A DNA stretch of 64,000 nucleotides from assembly GCF_027942865.1 (NCBI RefSeq), contig NC_134509.1:27722197-27786196 (forward strand), given 5' to 3'. The notes below the pieces were generated by a model, which saw only the letters and a program-made list of their open reading frames with translations, searched no databases and was not told the origin of the DNA. The position numbers and the translations under genes are program-made. This DNA is from Odontesthes bonariensis. Taxonomy: Eukaryota; Chordata; Actinopteri; Atheriniformes; Atherinopsidae. Below are positions 39,179 to 50,530 of the stretch, piece after piece (position 1 is the stretch's first letter; each line of letters begins with the position of its first letter).

Positions 39179-39735
39179 GCATTCGGACATATAGGAACTC
39201 GGGACCACGGCCCTCAGTTCCTATAACCCTTTCAGCTCCTTCTCCGAGGTCGGGTCTTTTCAGGGTTCTATAGTCACGGCTGAAATGTTTACTCATACGA
39301 CACAAACCCAACCGGCGCGTGTTTAATAAGTTAAACTTACACGTTGTCTCCTTTGTCTGCGGCGCTCTGCTTTCCTTCCTTCATGAAACGAAGAAGTATC
39401 GCCTTCTTAGACGCCCGATGTGATCGTCCATGATTAATATCACCATCATGCAGAGCATGAACACGATGGCCTCCCCGCTCTCCATATTAGCTTCTTTGTG
39501 GTGTTTTTTCTTCTCTCCTTACTTTTACCGGGTTTTGTTTTGTTTTGTTTTGTTGTTGAATGTGGCGCTAAACGGCTAACGTAACACGTCACTGACACAG
39601 ACGGTTGCGTCGCATCAGTCCCGACCTGGTCCCGACTCATGTGCGAATGCAGACTGAAACAATTCTGCTGGGAAAGGACAGTTATCAGAACAAAATTTGA
39701 GGTGGACCGTTCTTAGAACTACTCTGTCCGAATGC
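39179..39735. mobile_element. 557-bp non-autonomous DNA element with matched inverted ends
   Basis: GCATTCGGACA at 39179-39189 is mirrored by TGTCCGAATGC at 39725-39735. A second inverted pair lies inside: CATTCGGACA...ACTCGGGACCA on the left against a reverse-complement CATTCGCACATGAGTCGGGACCA on the right. The interior is CpG-rich compared with its surroundings and contains (GTTTT)n. A short minus-strand frame beginning MESGEAIVFMLCMM might be the start of a lost transposase; this is uncertain. No target-site duplication is obvious, and the superfamily is not assigned. Confidence 0.6.
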
Positions 39736-40111
39736 AACTTATGATGGAAGTCTACTGTTTACTGTCTTATAGGTGGTTTGATCTGAATTTCTCCCTTTAT
39801 TCTGCAGATGGTTCACAGTGTTGTATATTCAGTGTACAGCTTCTTAACCCAGTAAAAAAGGCTTTCCACGTGACTTATCTGCTGCTTTAACATGACTACT
39901 AAATTGCAGAGTTTGTCGCTACAGTAACAAGGTGTAAAAGTGGCGACTCACGTGGAGACAAGCAGGTAGGATATTTCCTCCAGGTGGTTCCTCATAACCT
40001 CTGATCAGGTGTGTAACAGGGAGCTGGATATCCTCCTGTTAGGGAAGAGATGACAGAGATAAGTTAACCATCATATCAGTCTTCCAGGCAGGCCTGTTTT
40101 TTCTATATGAC

Positions 40112-41160
40112 AGAAAACTTTATTCAAACTTTATTTAACCAGGAAAATCAGACTCTGGATATTCAAAATCTCTCTTGCTAGATTGTCCAAGTCAAGACTG
40201 TCAGCAGCTCTATCAGCATCTATCACACAACAGTACACACATGATTTACATCAAACAAATTCATTCTACAACAACAAACATGAATATCAACACTAAAGGA
40301 CTTATGAATAGCAAAAGAGGTCATCAACAGTTATCAAACTGTTAAAGTAGGGCAATTACAGTCAACCATTACATTTGCAGCTAAATGTTTATGCCTCCAA
40401 ACTGTGAATAATTTCTTTGAATTTCCTCAATGTCCCTCCGTGTCAGTTGTTTCTGGAACTGATTCCAAGCAGAGGGAGGCGGTTACACTTTAAAGCCCCT
40501 TTTTCACAATTCAGAATGGCTTTTAGGGATGGCTAGAAGGGATTAGAAGTCTTGAGAATGAAGACAATAACTTTCAATGTTTTTCACTGTTTTGAAAAAT
40601 GTAGCTCGGGAGACTAGGTGGAAGAGGACCACCAATAGCTTTGTACACAGAATTATAAAATTGTTGAAGTCTACAAGGGGACCTTCGGATCATCCAACCT
40701 GAGCATACAGCATACCATGATGAGTGAGAGTTTTATGGTTTGTGATGAACCTCTGTGCTCCATGGTAGACTGTATCTAAAGCATAACATTTATGCAAATA
40801 TGCTTGCTTTTAAATAACGTCTCCATATTCCAGCAGAAAAGTGGTAGCGACAAATCTCTTCGTGGCCTGAAAGGAAAGACTTGATTCTGCAGAAAAAAAC
40901 ACAATGCCAACTTAGGTATTTGCTTTACGACACAAAGGCGATCTCAAAATCTTGGAAAGTAGCAATAGATGGAAGAATCTGAGGTTTTGTTTTTGTATTT
41001 GAGAGCATCATGAGTTTGGTTGAAAGGTTGTTGAGGCCGATGGAGGGAGTGGTTAGTTGTGGTTGCAGGGGAGTTCATCACTGTATCATCAACAGTTCAA
41101 ATAAAATTGGCATTGAAGGCCCTTCAATCGAAATCGGTAAAATATCAAATGAACAGTGGT
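40112..41160 (-). mobile_element. Decayed non-LTR retrotransposon, reverse transcriptase C-terminal region
   Basis: On the minus strand, interrupted frames read QATKRFVATTFLLEYGD, then CYALDTVYHGAQRFITNHKT, LTHHGMLYAQVGW and SAWNQFQKQL. These match the region after the YADD core of a common fish LINE. Stops interrupt every frame. The 3' tail at about 40115-40160 (TTTATTTAACCAGG on the plus strand) is shared with the fragment at 26.3 kb. Confidence 0.65.
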
Positions 41161-41889
41161 GTTCCCAGGAATGACCTCTGGCCAATGCATTTTGTTACAC
41201 TGACATAACCGAACGTGACACCTTCTGTTCTGAAGACTTTGTGTCCAAAATGTGTCCAGCATGTTTTGTGTAGAACTGTAACTTTCACATGCACATCATG
41301 CATATTTTACTTTCAGGTAACAAAGTATTTTTACACTGCAGGGTTGCTACTTTAAAAGGAAAACGCTGACCGCTCCATGTGATTGCCTGTCCCTCTCAGT
41401 TAGTGCCGGGTAATGCCACATAGTTTTGGGATTCTATATTTTTAAACCCAGCTGCTTCACTTCTTTTGGGCTTGTTTTTATACATCTGGTTATGTGTTAC
41501 TGTCACAGGATCTGGCCACAGGAAGTTGATGGTACTGGAGAGAGTTGCTGTCTGCAACTTGACCATTAGATTTGTCAGTATTGTATACTATTCCTTTGGA
41601 TACCTGAGTTTGGTGTAACTGGGGAGCTGGCTTGGCTGACAACTGAGAAATCACTTGCGTCTGAAGCTGTCTTGATGGCATACAAATTTGCTTCTCCCTG
41701 GAACTTTGCAATGTTCTTATTGTACCGAATCCTTTTGTTTCCAAACCAGTTGGCCACCTGAGAGGATTAAAGAGGGGGAAAAATTAAGCTGACCTCTGCC
41801 ACTAAATATAGTTATTTTTACGTTATAGATCAGGTTTTTTTTTTTCTTTTGTGTTTCGCAATCATTTTTTTCTCAATTGACATTCTGAC

Positions 41890-42025
41890 CTGAGCAGCAG
41901 TAATGAAGCACTTGTTGGCCAGCTCCTCTTTAGTCTCCTCATTAGGATATGGGTTTGCCAGATGAGAATAAAAATATTCATTCAAATTCTGTGTTGCCTG
42001 TTTGCTGAAGTTTCTGCATTTCCGT
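41890..42025 (-). pseudogene. pbx4: Homeodomain exon of the pbx4-like pseudogene
   Basis: Encodes the N-terminal arm, helix 1, the TALE loop and helix 2: [34 protein letters not shown], ending ITAAQ at the donor. The PYP three-residue loop insertion that defines TALE homeodomains is intact. KCGI of PBX has become KCFI. The exon is open; it is disabled only by lesions in the exons upstream of it. Confidence 0.85.
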
Positions 42026-42971
42026 CTGACAGAACAGGGACAATTGCACAAGTTAAACCTCTTTAAGAAGTTTTAATTATACAGACACTCACTGGAAGAT
42101 TATCAGTGAGAGGAGAATGGGAAATAAACATGAGAGACCCAACCTGGCATCAAGGAACCTGGAACGTAGAATCATGACAGCTTCGCATGTGCTCTGCTTT
42201 TACTGCATGTGGATGGCGCTGAACTTGTGGTGGATGATTGACCCCATTCGCTCAATCTCTTTGGGTGAGATGGGTCGTGTACGTGACTGCTCCCTCAGCA
42301 GGTTCATCACATGGCAGGTAAATTCACTGCATGCCTGTATGAGATGAGAGGCAAAGGGGAATGTAATGTCTCTTACCTCTCTATTGTTAAATATGTGTTT
42401 TGCTTCAATAACACACCTGTTCATATTTCTCCAGCTCTGCGTGGTAAATCTGTCGTATCTGCTTGTCTCTGTAGTCGTCAAATTCTGTATTTCTGTGGTC
42501 AGGCAACCTTCCAGCTGTCGCACCAACTGCTGCCGCTGAAGCTCCCCCTTCTCTGGACCTGCAACCCCCTCTGCTGACAGCATGTCTGGAGCAGCAGGGT
42601 CTGAAGGATCCTCTTGATGAGAACCTTGTATATTGAGAACTGTGGAGAGGTACAGAGACTGTCATGCCTACATGTAATCAGATTATATCTCATTTTGTAA
42701 AAAAGAAAGAAAGATTTAGTCTAGCAGCTTTGGTTTTATCTGTTAATTTGGTTGAAAAAAGGGAGCTGAACAACACTGTGTATCCTGCTTATGTCACACT
42801 TTTCAATCAAACTGCTGGCTATGCTCCGTAGAACTAAAAAAAACTGGGTGCACTGCATTTACACACAACCCCCCTAACATTCAAAGTCAAGAAGCTTCAT
42901 GTAACTACTGCAGATTAGAAGCTTTTTCAGCATAGTGTTGCATGTGTGAAACATGAATACAAATGAGTGAT

Positions 42972-43100
42972 TTATATACCCGCTTAATCCAACTCAGGGT
43001 TGCGGAGGGGCTGGAACCTATCCCAGCTGTCATTGGGCGACAGTACACCCTGGACAGGTTGCCAGTCCATCAGGTTGCCAGACAAAATAAGACAAAAAAC
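42972..43100 (-). mobile_element. SINE fragment
   Basis: Plus-strand CCCGCTTAATCCAACTCAGG, CCTATCCCAGCTGTCATTGG and CACCCTGGACAGGTTGCCAG are the 3' half of the SINE family in minus orientation, inside the pbx4-like intron 2. A 181-codon frame at 43000-43545 starts inside it and is spurious. Confidence 0.7.
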
Positions 43101-43242
43101 GACCTACGCTCACACTAAAAGAACATTTGGCTTTTTCACAATGCACTACAGCACAGTTTGTGTGTTTTGTTCAATCGCTGTAACTGAGAGATCTGATGGC
43201 GTTTTTCTTTTTGAGAATACAGTAACTCAAGTTCTCAAAGTA

Positions 43243-43260
43243 ACCAACAGAGGGCGCCAG
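43243..43260 (+). promoter_or_regulatory. CTCF-like motif in the pbx4-like intron 2
   Basis: ACCAACAGAGGGCGCCAG is a strong visual match to the CTCF core, the best of the three in the window. Binding is not shown. Confidence 0.4.
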
Positions 43261-44130
43261 ATCCATCATCACGCACAGAAAGTATTTTCACACTGTATTC
43301 AAGTTTTTCAAAAATGTTCCAAAGTCCAGGCACAATGGCATAAAAAGCCATTACCTGTTGTAAACTCAAGAAATATCAAAAAAATTTTATCTTCTATGAC
43401 CAAGCCATATGACTCTTTATTGCAATCAAACATACAGGACAAACTTAGTTCAACAGTGCAGGTAGAGTCAGCAGTTCTTAAACTTCTTAAACTTTTTTTT
43501 TTTCTTTTCTTTGCATGCCTGTATTTGCTGGAGACAGAAAAGTGAACTTAACTCAAGTCTGCAAAGAAAGCTGAGTCATGTGAAACCAGCCCAAGGAAGG
43601 TTCATGTTTAAAAAAAACTGTGGCTGTTGCCGTGGTAGTGAGGCCATCTTTCCTTGGTATGCAGTCCAAAAGAAAAACACACGAACAAGACACACATACT
43701 CAACACACTCTGCACGCACACAGCTTTTAATAGCGCTCCTTAAAGAGTGACTAAAGACTCGAGGGCTCATTCAAGAGGCCGCTGATTTGCAATTATGCAA
43801 ATCAAGTGACAATCACAAGGTAGTTCAAGGGACTGTCTCCCATTTATAACCGATAACAAGACTGACTGACAGCCTATAAACATTGAAACACAGTGATGAA
43901 AAGTGTATCAGATAAAAAAGTTGGGAATCAGTTTGATGTACTTCGTCAAAATCAGCAAATCAGCGGTTGGTCTGCAAATACACACAGTACGTAAGCTGTA
44001 ACTACATGAATGTGAGTATGAAGGAAATATTACATGTGGCAAAGAACCAGGTTTTTGCTACTGCTCCACTAACATTTCTCTTCTCAGGTATGATTCTAAC
44101 CTCTTCCTTTACCTGTTTATAGAATTTTTC

Positions 44131-44240
44131 CATCCATCCATTTTCTATACCCGCTTAATCCAATTCAGGGTGACGGTGGGGGACTGGAGCCTATCCCAGC
44201 TGTCAGCAGGCAAGAAGTGGGGAACACCCTGCAAGGGTCC
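44131..44240 (-). mobile_element. SINE fragment
   Basis: CATCCATCCATTTTCTATAC, CCCGCTTAATCCAATTCAGG and GCCTATCCCAGCTGTCAGC: the 3' end of the SINE family in minus orientation with a (CATC)n tail on the plus strand. Confidence 0.7.
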
Positions 44241-44289
44241 TAATTCAAAATGTCTGATAATCTGTCTAGTTCTAAACTAGTAGTGTGAG

Positions 44290-46012
44290 GTGGAAGTCAG
44301 AAAGAAAAGACAAGATATTATAAACTTTATTACAGGCTCTAGGCCCAATAGGAGGACCTACAACATATACATAAAAAATAGGCAGTAAAAGAAGAGAGAA
44401 GAGGGGAAAAAAGACAAGCAATGATGTAAGTACAAACATACTATCAGTCATGACAGTCTTAAAAGGCAGCCATACCAATGCTTCCACATATAGGATTGAT
44501 ATCTGACAGAGCTGCATTATCCAGACGACACATGAACTTAAACATTAGGTTCCTTAAGAGTACTTAGAGTACTGTAAAGTACTTAGTCCTGAGTCACAAA
44601 ATAGTTTACTAGCACTGCAACTCCTAGGCTTTTTCAGCAATATCCTCAGGCAGTCATTATTTGCTACTTGGAGTTTACGCAGGGTCTCTTTTTTGTAGCT
44701 GACCCATGATGGGGCTGCATACATAGGAGTACAGTAGGCATGAAACAAGCTTACTTTCACATCATCAGAACAGAAATGAAATTTTCTTACTAACATGTTT
44801 GCTTGGACATACAGCATTCGTCTCTGCCTAAACATGTCAGCATCATCTTCCAACTTGTCAGTGATAATGTGCCCAAGATATTTTGTACTGCTTGATACAC
44901 ATAGTGATTGCCCTGACAGGTAAAACGTTGGGAAGAGCACTTTATGATCCTCCTTGGCTTTACATATCAACACAACACTCTTTTTTGCATCGTACTGTAC
45001 ATCAAACTCAACCCCATACTCAGAGCACACATTCAGGAGCTGCTGAAACCCAACAGTGCTGGGGGACATAATAGCCAGGTCGTCTGCATACATCAAATGG
45101 TTTAAAACAGTGTTCCCTATCAGACATCCTGTCTTACACCTCCCCAATTGTTTGGGGAGGTTGTCCATGTATAGGTTGAAGAGGGCTGGAGATAGAAGTC
45201 CCCCTTGTCTAACTCCATTGCTTACACAGAAATGAGTAGATAGACTGTTTCCCCATTTTCACCTGCATATGTTGATTAGCATACCAGTAAACCAACATAC
45301 GTATGATGCTTCCAGGTACACCCCTAAGCATGAGTTTAGTGAAGAGCTTGTGGTGATTCACTCTATCAAACGCCTTAGAAGCATCAATAAACCCCAGAAC
45401 TATTGTAGAGCCATGCTTTCTCTAGGATTCAACAGTTTCTTTCAAGGCATATATACATAGATCTGTGCTGTGCATAGGCTTAAAACCAAATTGATTTTCA
45501 GTGGTATAAATTATCTCACCCAGTCTATCTAGCAGCATCTTCTCTAATACCTTAGAAAGAATGCTGGCTAAAGCAATGGGTCTGTAGTTATCCATACTCC
45601 CTATTTTACCTGCCTTGTCCTTAATGACAGGCACTAATGTAACTGTGAGCATAGTGTCAGGTAGCACCCCATGTGTCATCAGACCAGTGAGGCAAATAGA
45701 CAACAATGCTGCAATTCTAGAGCTAGCTAACTTAAGATGTTCTGCTGTGATATTATCATTGCCACTAGATTTGTTATCGGCTAGTTGCTCTATAGCATGG
45801 AAAACCTCATTGGGTGTGAAGGGATTCACTTCCTCATTTAGCTTGCCTACACAATAGGGTTCACTTTTGATGCAGTTAAACAGAGCTGCATAGTGCTGCC
45901 TCCACTGCTCTGCTATATTGTCAGCACCAGATACCCCATCAATGTGGCATGGTAGTACTGGTTTGGCCCTATTTGTAGATTTTACCTCAGTAGATACCTT
46001 CAGTTGCCAGCC
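44290..46012 (-). mobile_element. Non-LTR retrotransposon with reverse transcriptase domain, inactivated
   Basis: On the minus strand the upstream part reads HIDGVSGADNIAEQWRQHY, then NPFTPNEVFHAIEQLADNK, GNDNITAEHLKLA, IKDKAGKIGSMDNYRPIAL and ENQFGFKP (RT fingers and palm). A frameshifted stretch has FIDASKAFDRVNHHKLF. Then comes the catalytic HLMYADDLAIMSPS (frame at 44554-45168), followed by YLGHIITDKLEDD and CTPMYAAPSW. The frame breaks between 45422 and 45168 show that it is inactive. The family is probably jockey/Nimb-like and was not assigned. It lies in intron 2 of the pbx4-like gene, in the same orientation. Confidence 0.85.
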
Positions 46013-47018
46013 TTTTGGTTATATCATTACAATTATCATCTTAACAAACTGAAGCACGTGTCACACATGCAGAGTGTATATGAAGGATGAATGTAGCCAC
46101 CATGACTCTAATCCATGTTCCAGTGGTCATAATGTCAATAAACACCGACTGAAATTCATAGAACCTATGTTGACCCCTTTAAGCCACAGCAATGAGCTGA
46201 GCAGGCAGATAAATCCAAGATGGCTCCACCTAAGAAAAGATGAGTGTCAAAGAGTCATCTGGTGGTTCCTTCACCTTTGCATTTTTCCCCATTTCTTTCT
46301 GAAAACTATTTACAGCTTAACATATTTTACATCTTCCTTTACCACCTTTCTCTTTTCCCCTTACTGTTGATATTGTAAATTCAGGCTGTTAAGTGAGTAG
46401 GGAAGACTTCTAGTTGTCTTGAAACCTCTAAATCCCTCCTCTGGTTTACAAGTGTGAATGAAATTAGGTAATAATAAGGTTTTCAGTGTGACCTCGTTCT
46501 ACTTTGTGTTGAAGATGCTTAGAGCTCAAAAGTGAAGGACGGACGATTTTTTACTCAGTAAAATAGAAAGTTTGGCCCTTTAGTTTAAACAGAATATCAC
46601 TGCTGTGTGTTAATAAGGTGGGGAGAGGTGAAAAAAGGAAGGAAGGATCTAATGTAACATTTAGGGCCAACATTTCTGTATACAGATCCTGCTTCTGTTC
46701 AATCACGTGGACCACAAACAATTGGAACTAATTCAACATTGCATCATCTTAACTACTGGCACATAATCCTGCTGTTAATCACCAAGATTAGAAGATCCTG
46801 TTGCTCCCATGAATTTCTCAGTCTGTTGTTACAACGCTCCTCCTGCAGTGGTGCTTCTAGCCTTTTCACCATCTGAGCATTTGGAGGGGAGCCTCACCAA
46901 TAATCAGCAGAGGATCAGTTTTAGAAAAATCCAACCTCAAACTGAGGGCACTTGAGTACGACACACCGAGCACAAGAGCAAGAGAGGGAGAAAGGGAGAC
47001 AGTGCATTAATAACATAG

Positions 47019-47105
47019 AATAGAATAGAATAGAATAGAATAGAATAGAATAGAATAGAATAGAATAGAAAAATTATTTATTCATCCCCCAATGGGGGAA
47101 ATTTA
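47019..47105. repeat. (TAGAA)n microsatellite joined to a retroelement tail
   Basis: About ten TAGAA units lead into AAATTATTTATTCATCCCCC and AATGGGGGAAATTTA. The latter resembles the 'TTTATTGATCCCC...GGGGAAATT' tail common on fish LINEs. Confidence 0.7.
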
Positions 47106-47407
47106 AATTAGCCCTCTATGGCATGAGTTTAGATTTTTTTAGAAAAAAAATATTTTACCCCATTTTTTGGGAGCTTGGAGGTCCCTGATAACTAATCCAT
47201 TATAAAATCTGACCCCCCCCCCCTCGAATCAGATTTGGGTTTGTTGCCTCAGGGCAACCCTGTGCTATAAGGGTCCTAAAACTCCAAGGTTTTTGTGTGA
47301 TTATGAGAAATGTTATACAAGTAAAAAAAACAATATATTCATTAGAAAACAACTTTATTTTCAACATTGTGTGCGTGTGTATGTGTATAAGAGTGTTAGA
47401 GAGTGAG

Positions 47408-47410
<3 letters not shown>

Positions 47411-47496
<86 letters not shown>

Positions 47497-47514
47497 TGTG
47501 TGTGTGTGTGTGTG
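47411..47514. repeat. (GT)n microsatellite
   Basis: About 50 GT units with one GG interruption near 47489. Open frames here of alternating Val/Cys or His/Thr are artefacts of the repeat. Confidence 0.95.
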
Positions 47515-47920
47515 AGCTACATGACATTTTGAAGTCACAAATATGTGAGAAGAACAAACATTCAGAAATTCATACTTTTAACCTGGAAAATGTATTTCCA
47601 TTTATCTTCTATCTATAGTAATTTCTTTCTTTCTTTGTGTGTGTGTGCATGTCTCTATAAGTGTGTATGTGAGTGTATGGGTGTGTGCATGTTTATGTGT
47701 GTATTAAAGCCTGTGCATATGTGGTTGGGTGCTGGTGTTGGTAGTGCAAGTCGGGATGTTGTCATTGCAGTCTCATTCTGTTTGGAATCTCAAGAAGCGG
47801 TTGCTTGTTTATGTGAAGCAGAGATGGACATTACACTTCTGGCACTTGACTTTGGTGTATCGGTGCATTTAGAGACTTTACATCTCCCCTTCTGCTCATA
47901 ATGGCTGGTTACCACACTGA

Positions 47921-48012
47921 TGGTAATACCAATACCACAGTGATGGTATACCAATACCAATACCACAGTGATGGTATACCAATACCATTACCACAGTGAT
48001 GGTATACCAATC
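47921..48012. repeat. Imperfect tandem repeat, about 22-34 bp unit
   Basis: Four imperfect copies of ACCACAGTGATGGTATACCA separated by variable AATACC runs, lying inside the piggyBac-like element. Confidence 0.8.
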
Positions 48013-48401
48013 ACTGTCACTCTCAAGCTCACTGTCCTCACTGCTTACTCCCAGAACATTCTCCTTCTGCCCATAAAACATTCTTGCATCCATCTCCTGT
48101 AATTATCAAGGGATGATTAAGTTAAAAACATGATTCTGATCATTATTTTGCAACTAAGAACATATCCACACTGTATAATGATATTGCCTGAACAAAAGTG
48201 GCCTAACTGCACAGTGTTGCCCTGAGGCAACGAACAAAAAAACAGTTTTAGAATACAAATAAAGCTAAAATAAGTTTTAAAATAATCAAAAATACTCCTT
48301 TACATGTTCATACACATGAATATATTTTTTATTGTAAGATAATGGTAATTTAAACATGTTAAAAAGTGGCAAAGTGCAGGTCGTGGCTCTGCTTCCTAAA
48401 A

Positions 48402-48430
48402 TGCCTGCCCCCCCCCCCCCCTCTCTCTCA
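48402..48430. repeat. Homopolymer C tract with (CT)n
   Basis: A run of about 14 C followed by CTCTCTCTC. Low-complexity sequence in the interior of the piggyBac-like element. Confidence 0.9.
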
Positions 48431-49420
48431 GAGACAAGCTCACATGCACTTCAAAGTCGCTTATTATTGGACACAGGCATATCTGGTGGTATTTAAAAAA
48501 TATTTTCCCTCCAAAACAATTAAAGGGACACTTTGAGGTCCAGTTATGTGGTTCGTTGCCTGAGGGCAACACCATGCCATAGAGGGTTAATACAAGTAGC
48601 TCAAAAAAATTATAAATATTTACAATGATTGTATATTAACAACAACAATAATAATACCAATTCTAGTAAAAATACTACTACTAACTAATGATAATAATAA
48701 ATGATTTCATAAACAAATAAATAAAAGAAAAAAATTTAATTAAATAATAATAAAATTAAATTAAATTAAAATTTAAAAAAAATAATAATTTAAACAACAA
48801 TACAATCTGTTTTTGTGTCTCCAATCTCTCTCTCAGTCTCTGTCACAGATGTGCCATCATGTGGGTCACCGATAAACATACAAAAAAAACCAGTAAATTA
48901 CATGATTAGGATTCTTAAAACATTAAATTCCTTACCCATGTTGACGTAATGTCATGAAAGTGCTCTAAGATACAAAAATGCCAAAATAATGCATGCAGAC
49001 TGTGGGGCTAAAGATTATGAAGGCTCTGAAAGAGTTCAAATGTGTAACCTTGTAAGGCTGCAACCCTTTGCTTCACTGACTGATATAAAAGTAAGTGACA
49101 CGTGGACATCTTACCTGTTTTTTCTTTGATCTCACACAGGACACTGAAGATAAAAATATATATCGAATTCCCTTTATCATGCTTTAAAATGGATTGAGGA
49201 TAAGTGGAAGACTGTCCTGTGGTCAGATTATTCGAAAATAGTAAAAATTGTTTGTAAAAATATATTGTAAATTATCATACAGAGGCAAAAGGCTTGTTAT
49301 CAGAACTCAGCTCAAAGGTCTACATCTCTGATGGTATGGGAGTGTGTTAGAGCCCATCGATATGTAAACCTGAAAGGTATATAGAGGTTTTACAGCAACA
49401 TATGTTCCCATCCAGACAAT

Positions 49421-50515
49421 GGCCCTCATTTATCAAACTTGCGTAAGACGAAAAACATGCGTAGGTCGTGTGTACGTTCTTTTCTGCGCAAAGGTTGGCA
49501 TTTATCAAATCCATCGTGAGCGCAGGAAAGATGAAATCGCCACGACAGGTCTGAGGGCGTGTACGCACTTTTCCATTTTGACTTGCAGTGACTGCAATAC
49601 CATACATAAACAGCAGCGTCACTAGTGCGTGCCTCATGAGTCGCAACAAATCCCTAGGTTAAAATTACAGACTTATCACTTCAAAGAAGGCCCATGTTTT
49701 GACTTCAACATAAATATAAACATAAACGCAAATTAAATAAATAAAAAAATTAAACAAGTACAACTCCGTAATTGGAAGAGTGATGGCTCATTATTCAACC
49801 GCCTATTTAAGAGGTGATTCTAGCGGCGCGGTAATGGCGAAACGATGGCAGATCTGGCTTTGTTAGAGGACCTGAACGCGCGCATCAGGCTCGAGAGAGA
49901 GTGTTCCGGGACCAGCAGGATTTCTTTCGGGTAAATGATGAGTGGCTTATGAGCCGTACAGGAGAGGCGCTTTAACACTGCGCATACGCAAAGACGTAGC
50001 TCCGATCAGGCCAGCCACCCTCTCCTCCAAGGCACTCAAATCCAAACCTGGATCGGAGCCCCCCCCCCCCCCCAACGTTTGTGACATGCTGCGTCAGAGA
50101 GCTGTATATCGGACCACTTCTTCCTGATCTTATTGGAGAAAAAGTAAAACATCGTTCAATTTTAGATTTCATTTAATCTGGAGTTTATCACATTTTATTG
50201 ACCATCACAGTAGGGGAAAATACATAACTCGTCCGGTCTGCGATTTACATCGCCAACGCTGTTGACAGCTGACAGCGTTTCTCTGCCGCCTTTCGTCTAT
50301 CCTGTCGCAAATTCTAGAGGTGCGGCCTTTTGTAGAAGGCGTGGTTAGGATCATTACGATGGATTTCAGCCGCCAGATTTATCAACAGCCGCTCGGTCTT
50401 ACGATGGGATTGGTGTGGTACGCATGTTCTGTAAATCTCACTTGAGCCTCTGCGTACGACGAGTTCTCCGCTCATATCAACAATGCTTTCTACGACGGCT
50501 TGATAAATGAGGGCC
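49421..50515 (+). mobile_element. Harbinger-like DNA transposon, internally deleted
   Basis: The ends are matched inverted repeats: GGCCCTCATTTATCA at 49421-49435 and TGATAAATGAGGGCC at 50501-50515. Near 49843 a frame starts MADLALLEDLNARIR. After a frame change it continues RVFRDQQDFFRVNDEWLMSR, which resembles the N-terminus of HARBI1-type PIF/Harbinger transposases. The rest of the transposase is absent. CpG density is higher than in flanking DNA, and a run of about 16 C lies near 50060. A 3-bp TWA duplication expected for Harbinger is not clear (AAT and TAT flank it). Confidence 0.7.
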
Positions 50516-50530
50516 TATATCTTTTCTCAG

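Larger units (their letters stand above)
47112..48586. mobile_element. Non-autonomous piggyBac-like element (1.47 kb)
   Basis: Perfect 14-bp inverted ends, CCCTCTATGGCATG at 47112-47125 and CATGCCATAGAGGG at 48573-48586. They are bordered by TTAG (47108-47111) and TTAA (48587-48590), the piggyBac target site with one change. Inside both ends lie copies of GTTGCC(C)TCAGGGCAAC (near 47244, 48213 and 48555), likely subterminal binding sites. A short minus-strand frame (47896-48093) starts MDARMFYGQKENVLG and has the acidic run SSEDSELESDSDW, reminiscent of a piggyBac transposase N-terminus. No catalytic domain remains, and (GT)n fills part of the element. Confidence 0.7.

Noticed and set aside
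43000..43545. 181-codon plus-strand open frame
   Set aside because: Starts inside a SINE fragment and continues through noncoding intron sequence; no domain is seen.
47200..47618. Open frames of repeated Val-Cys or His-Thr
   Set aside because: They arise from the (GT)n microsatellite.
47921..48012. Spaced repeats resembling a CRISPR array
   Set aside because: Spacers are not unique, units are imperfect, and the genome is a vertebrate's; it is a simple tandem repeat.
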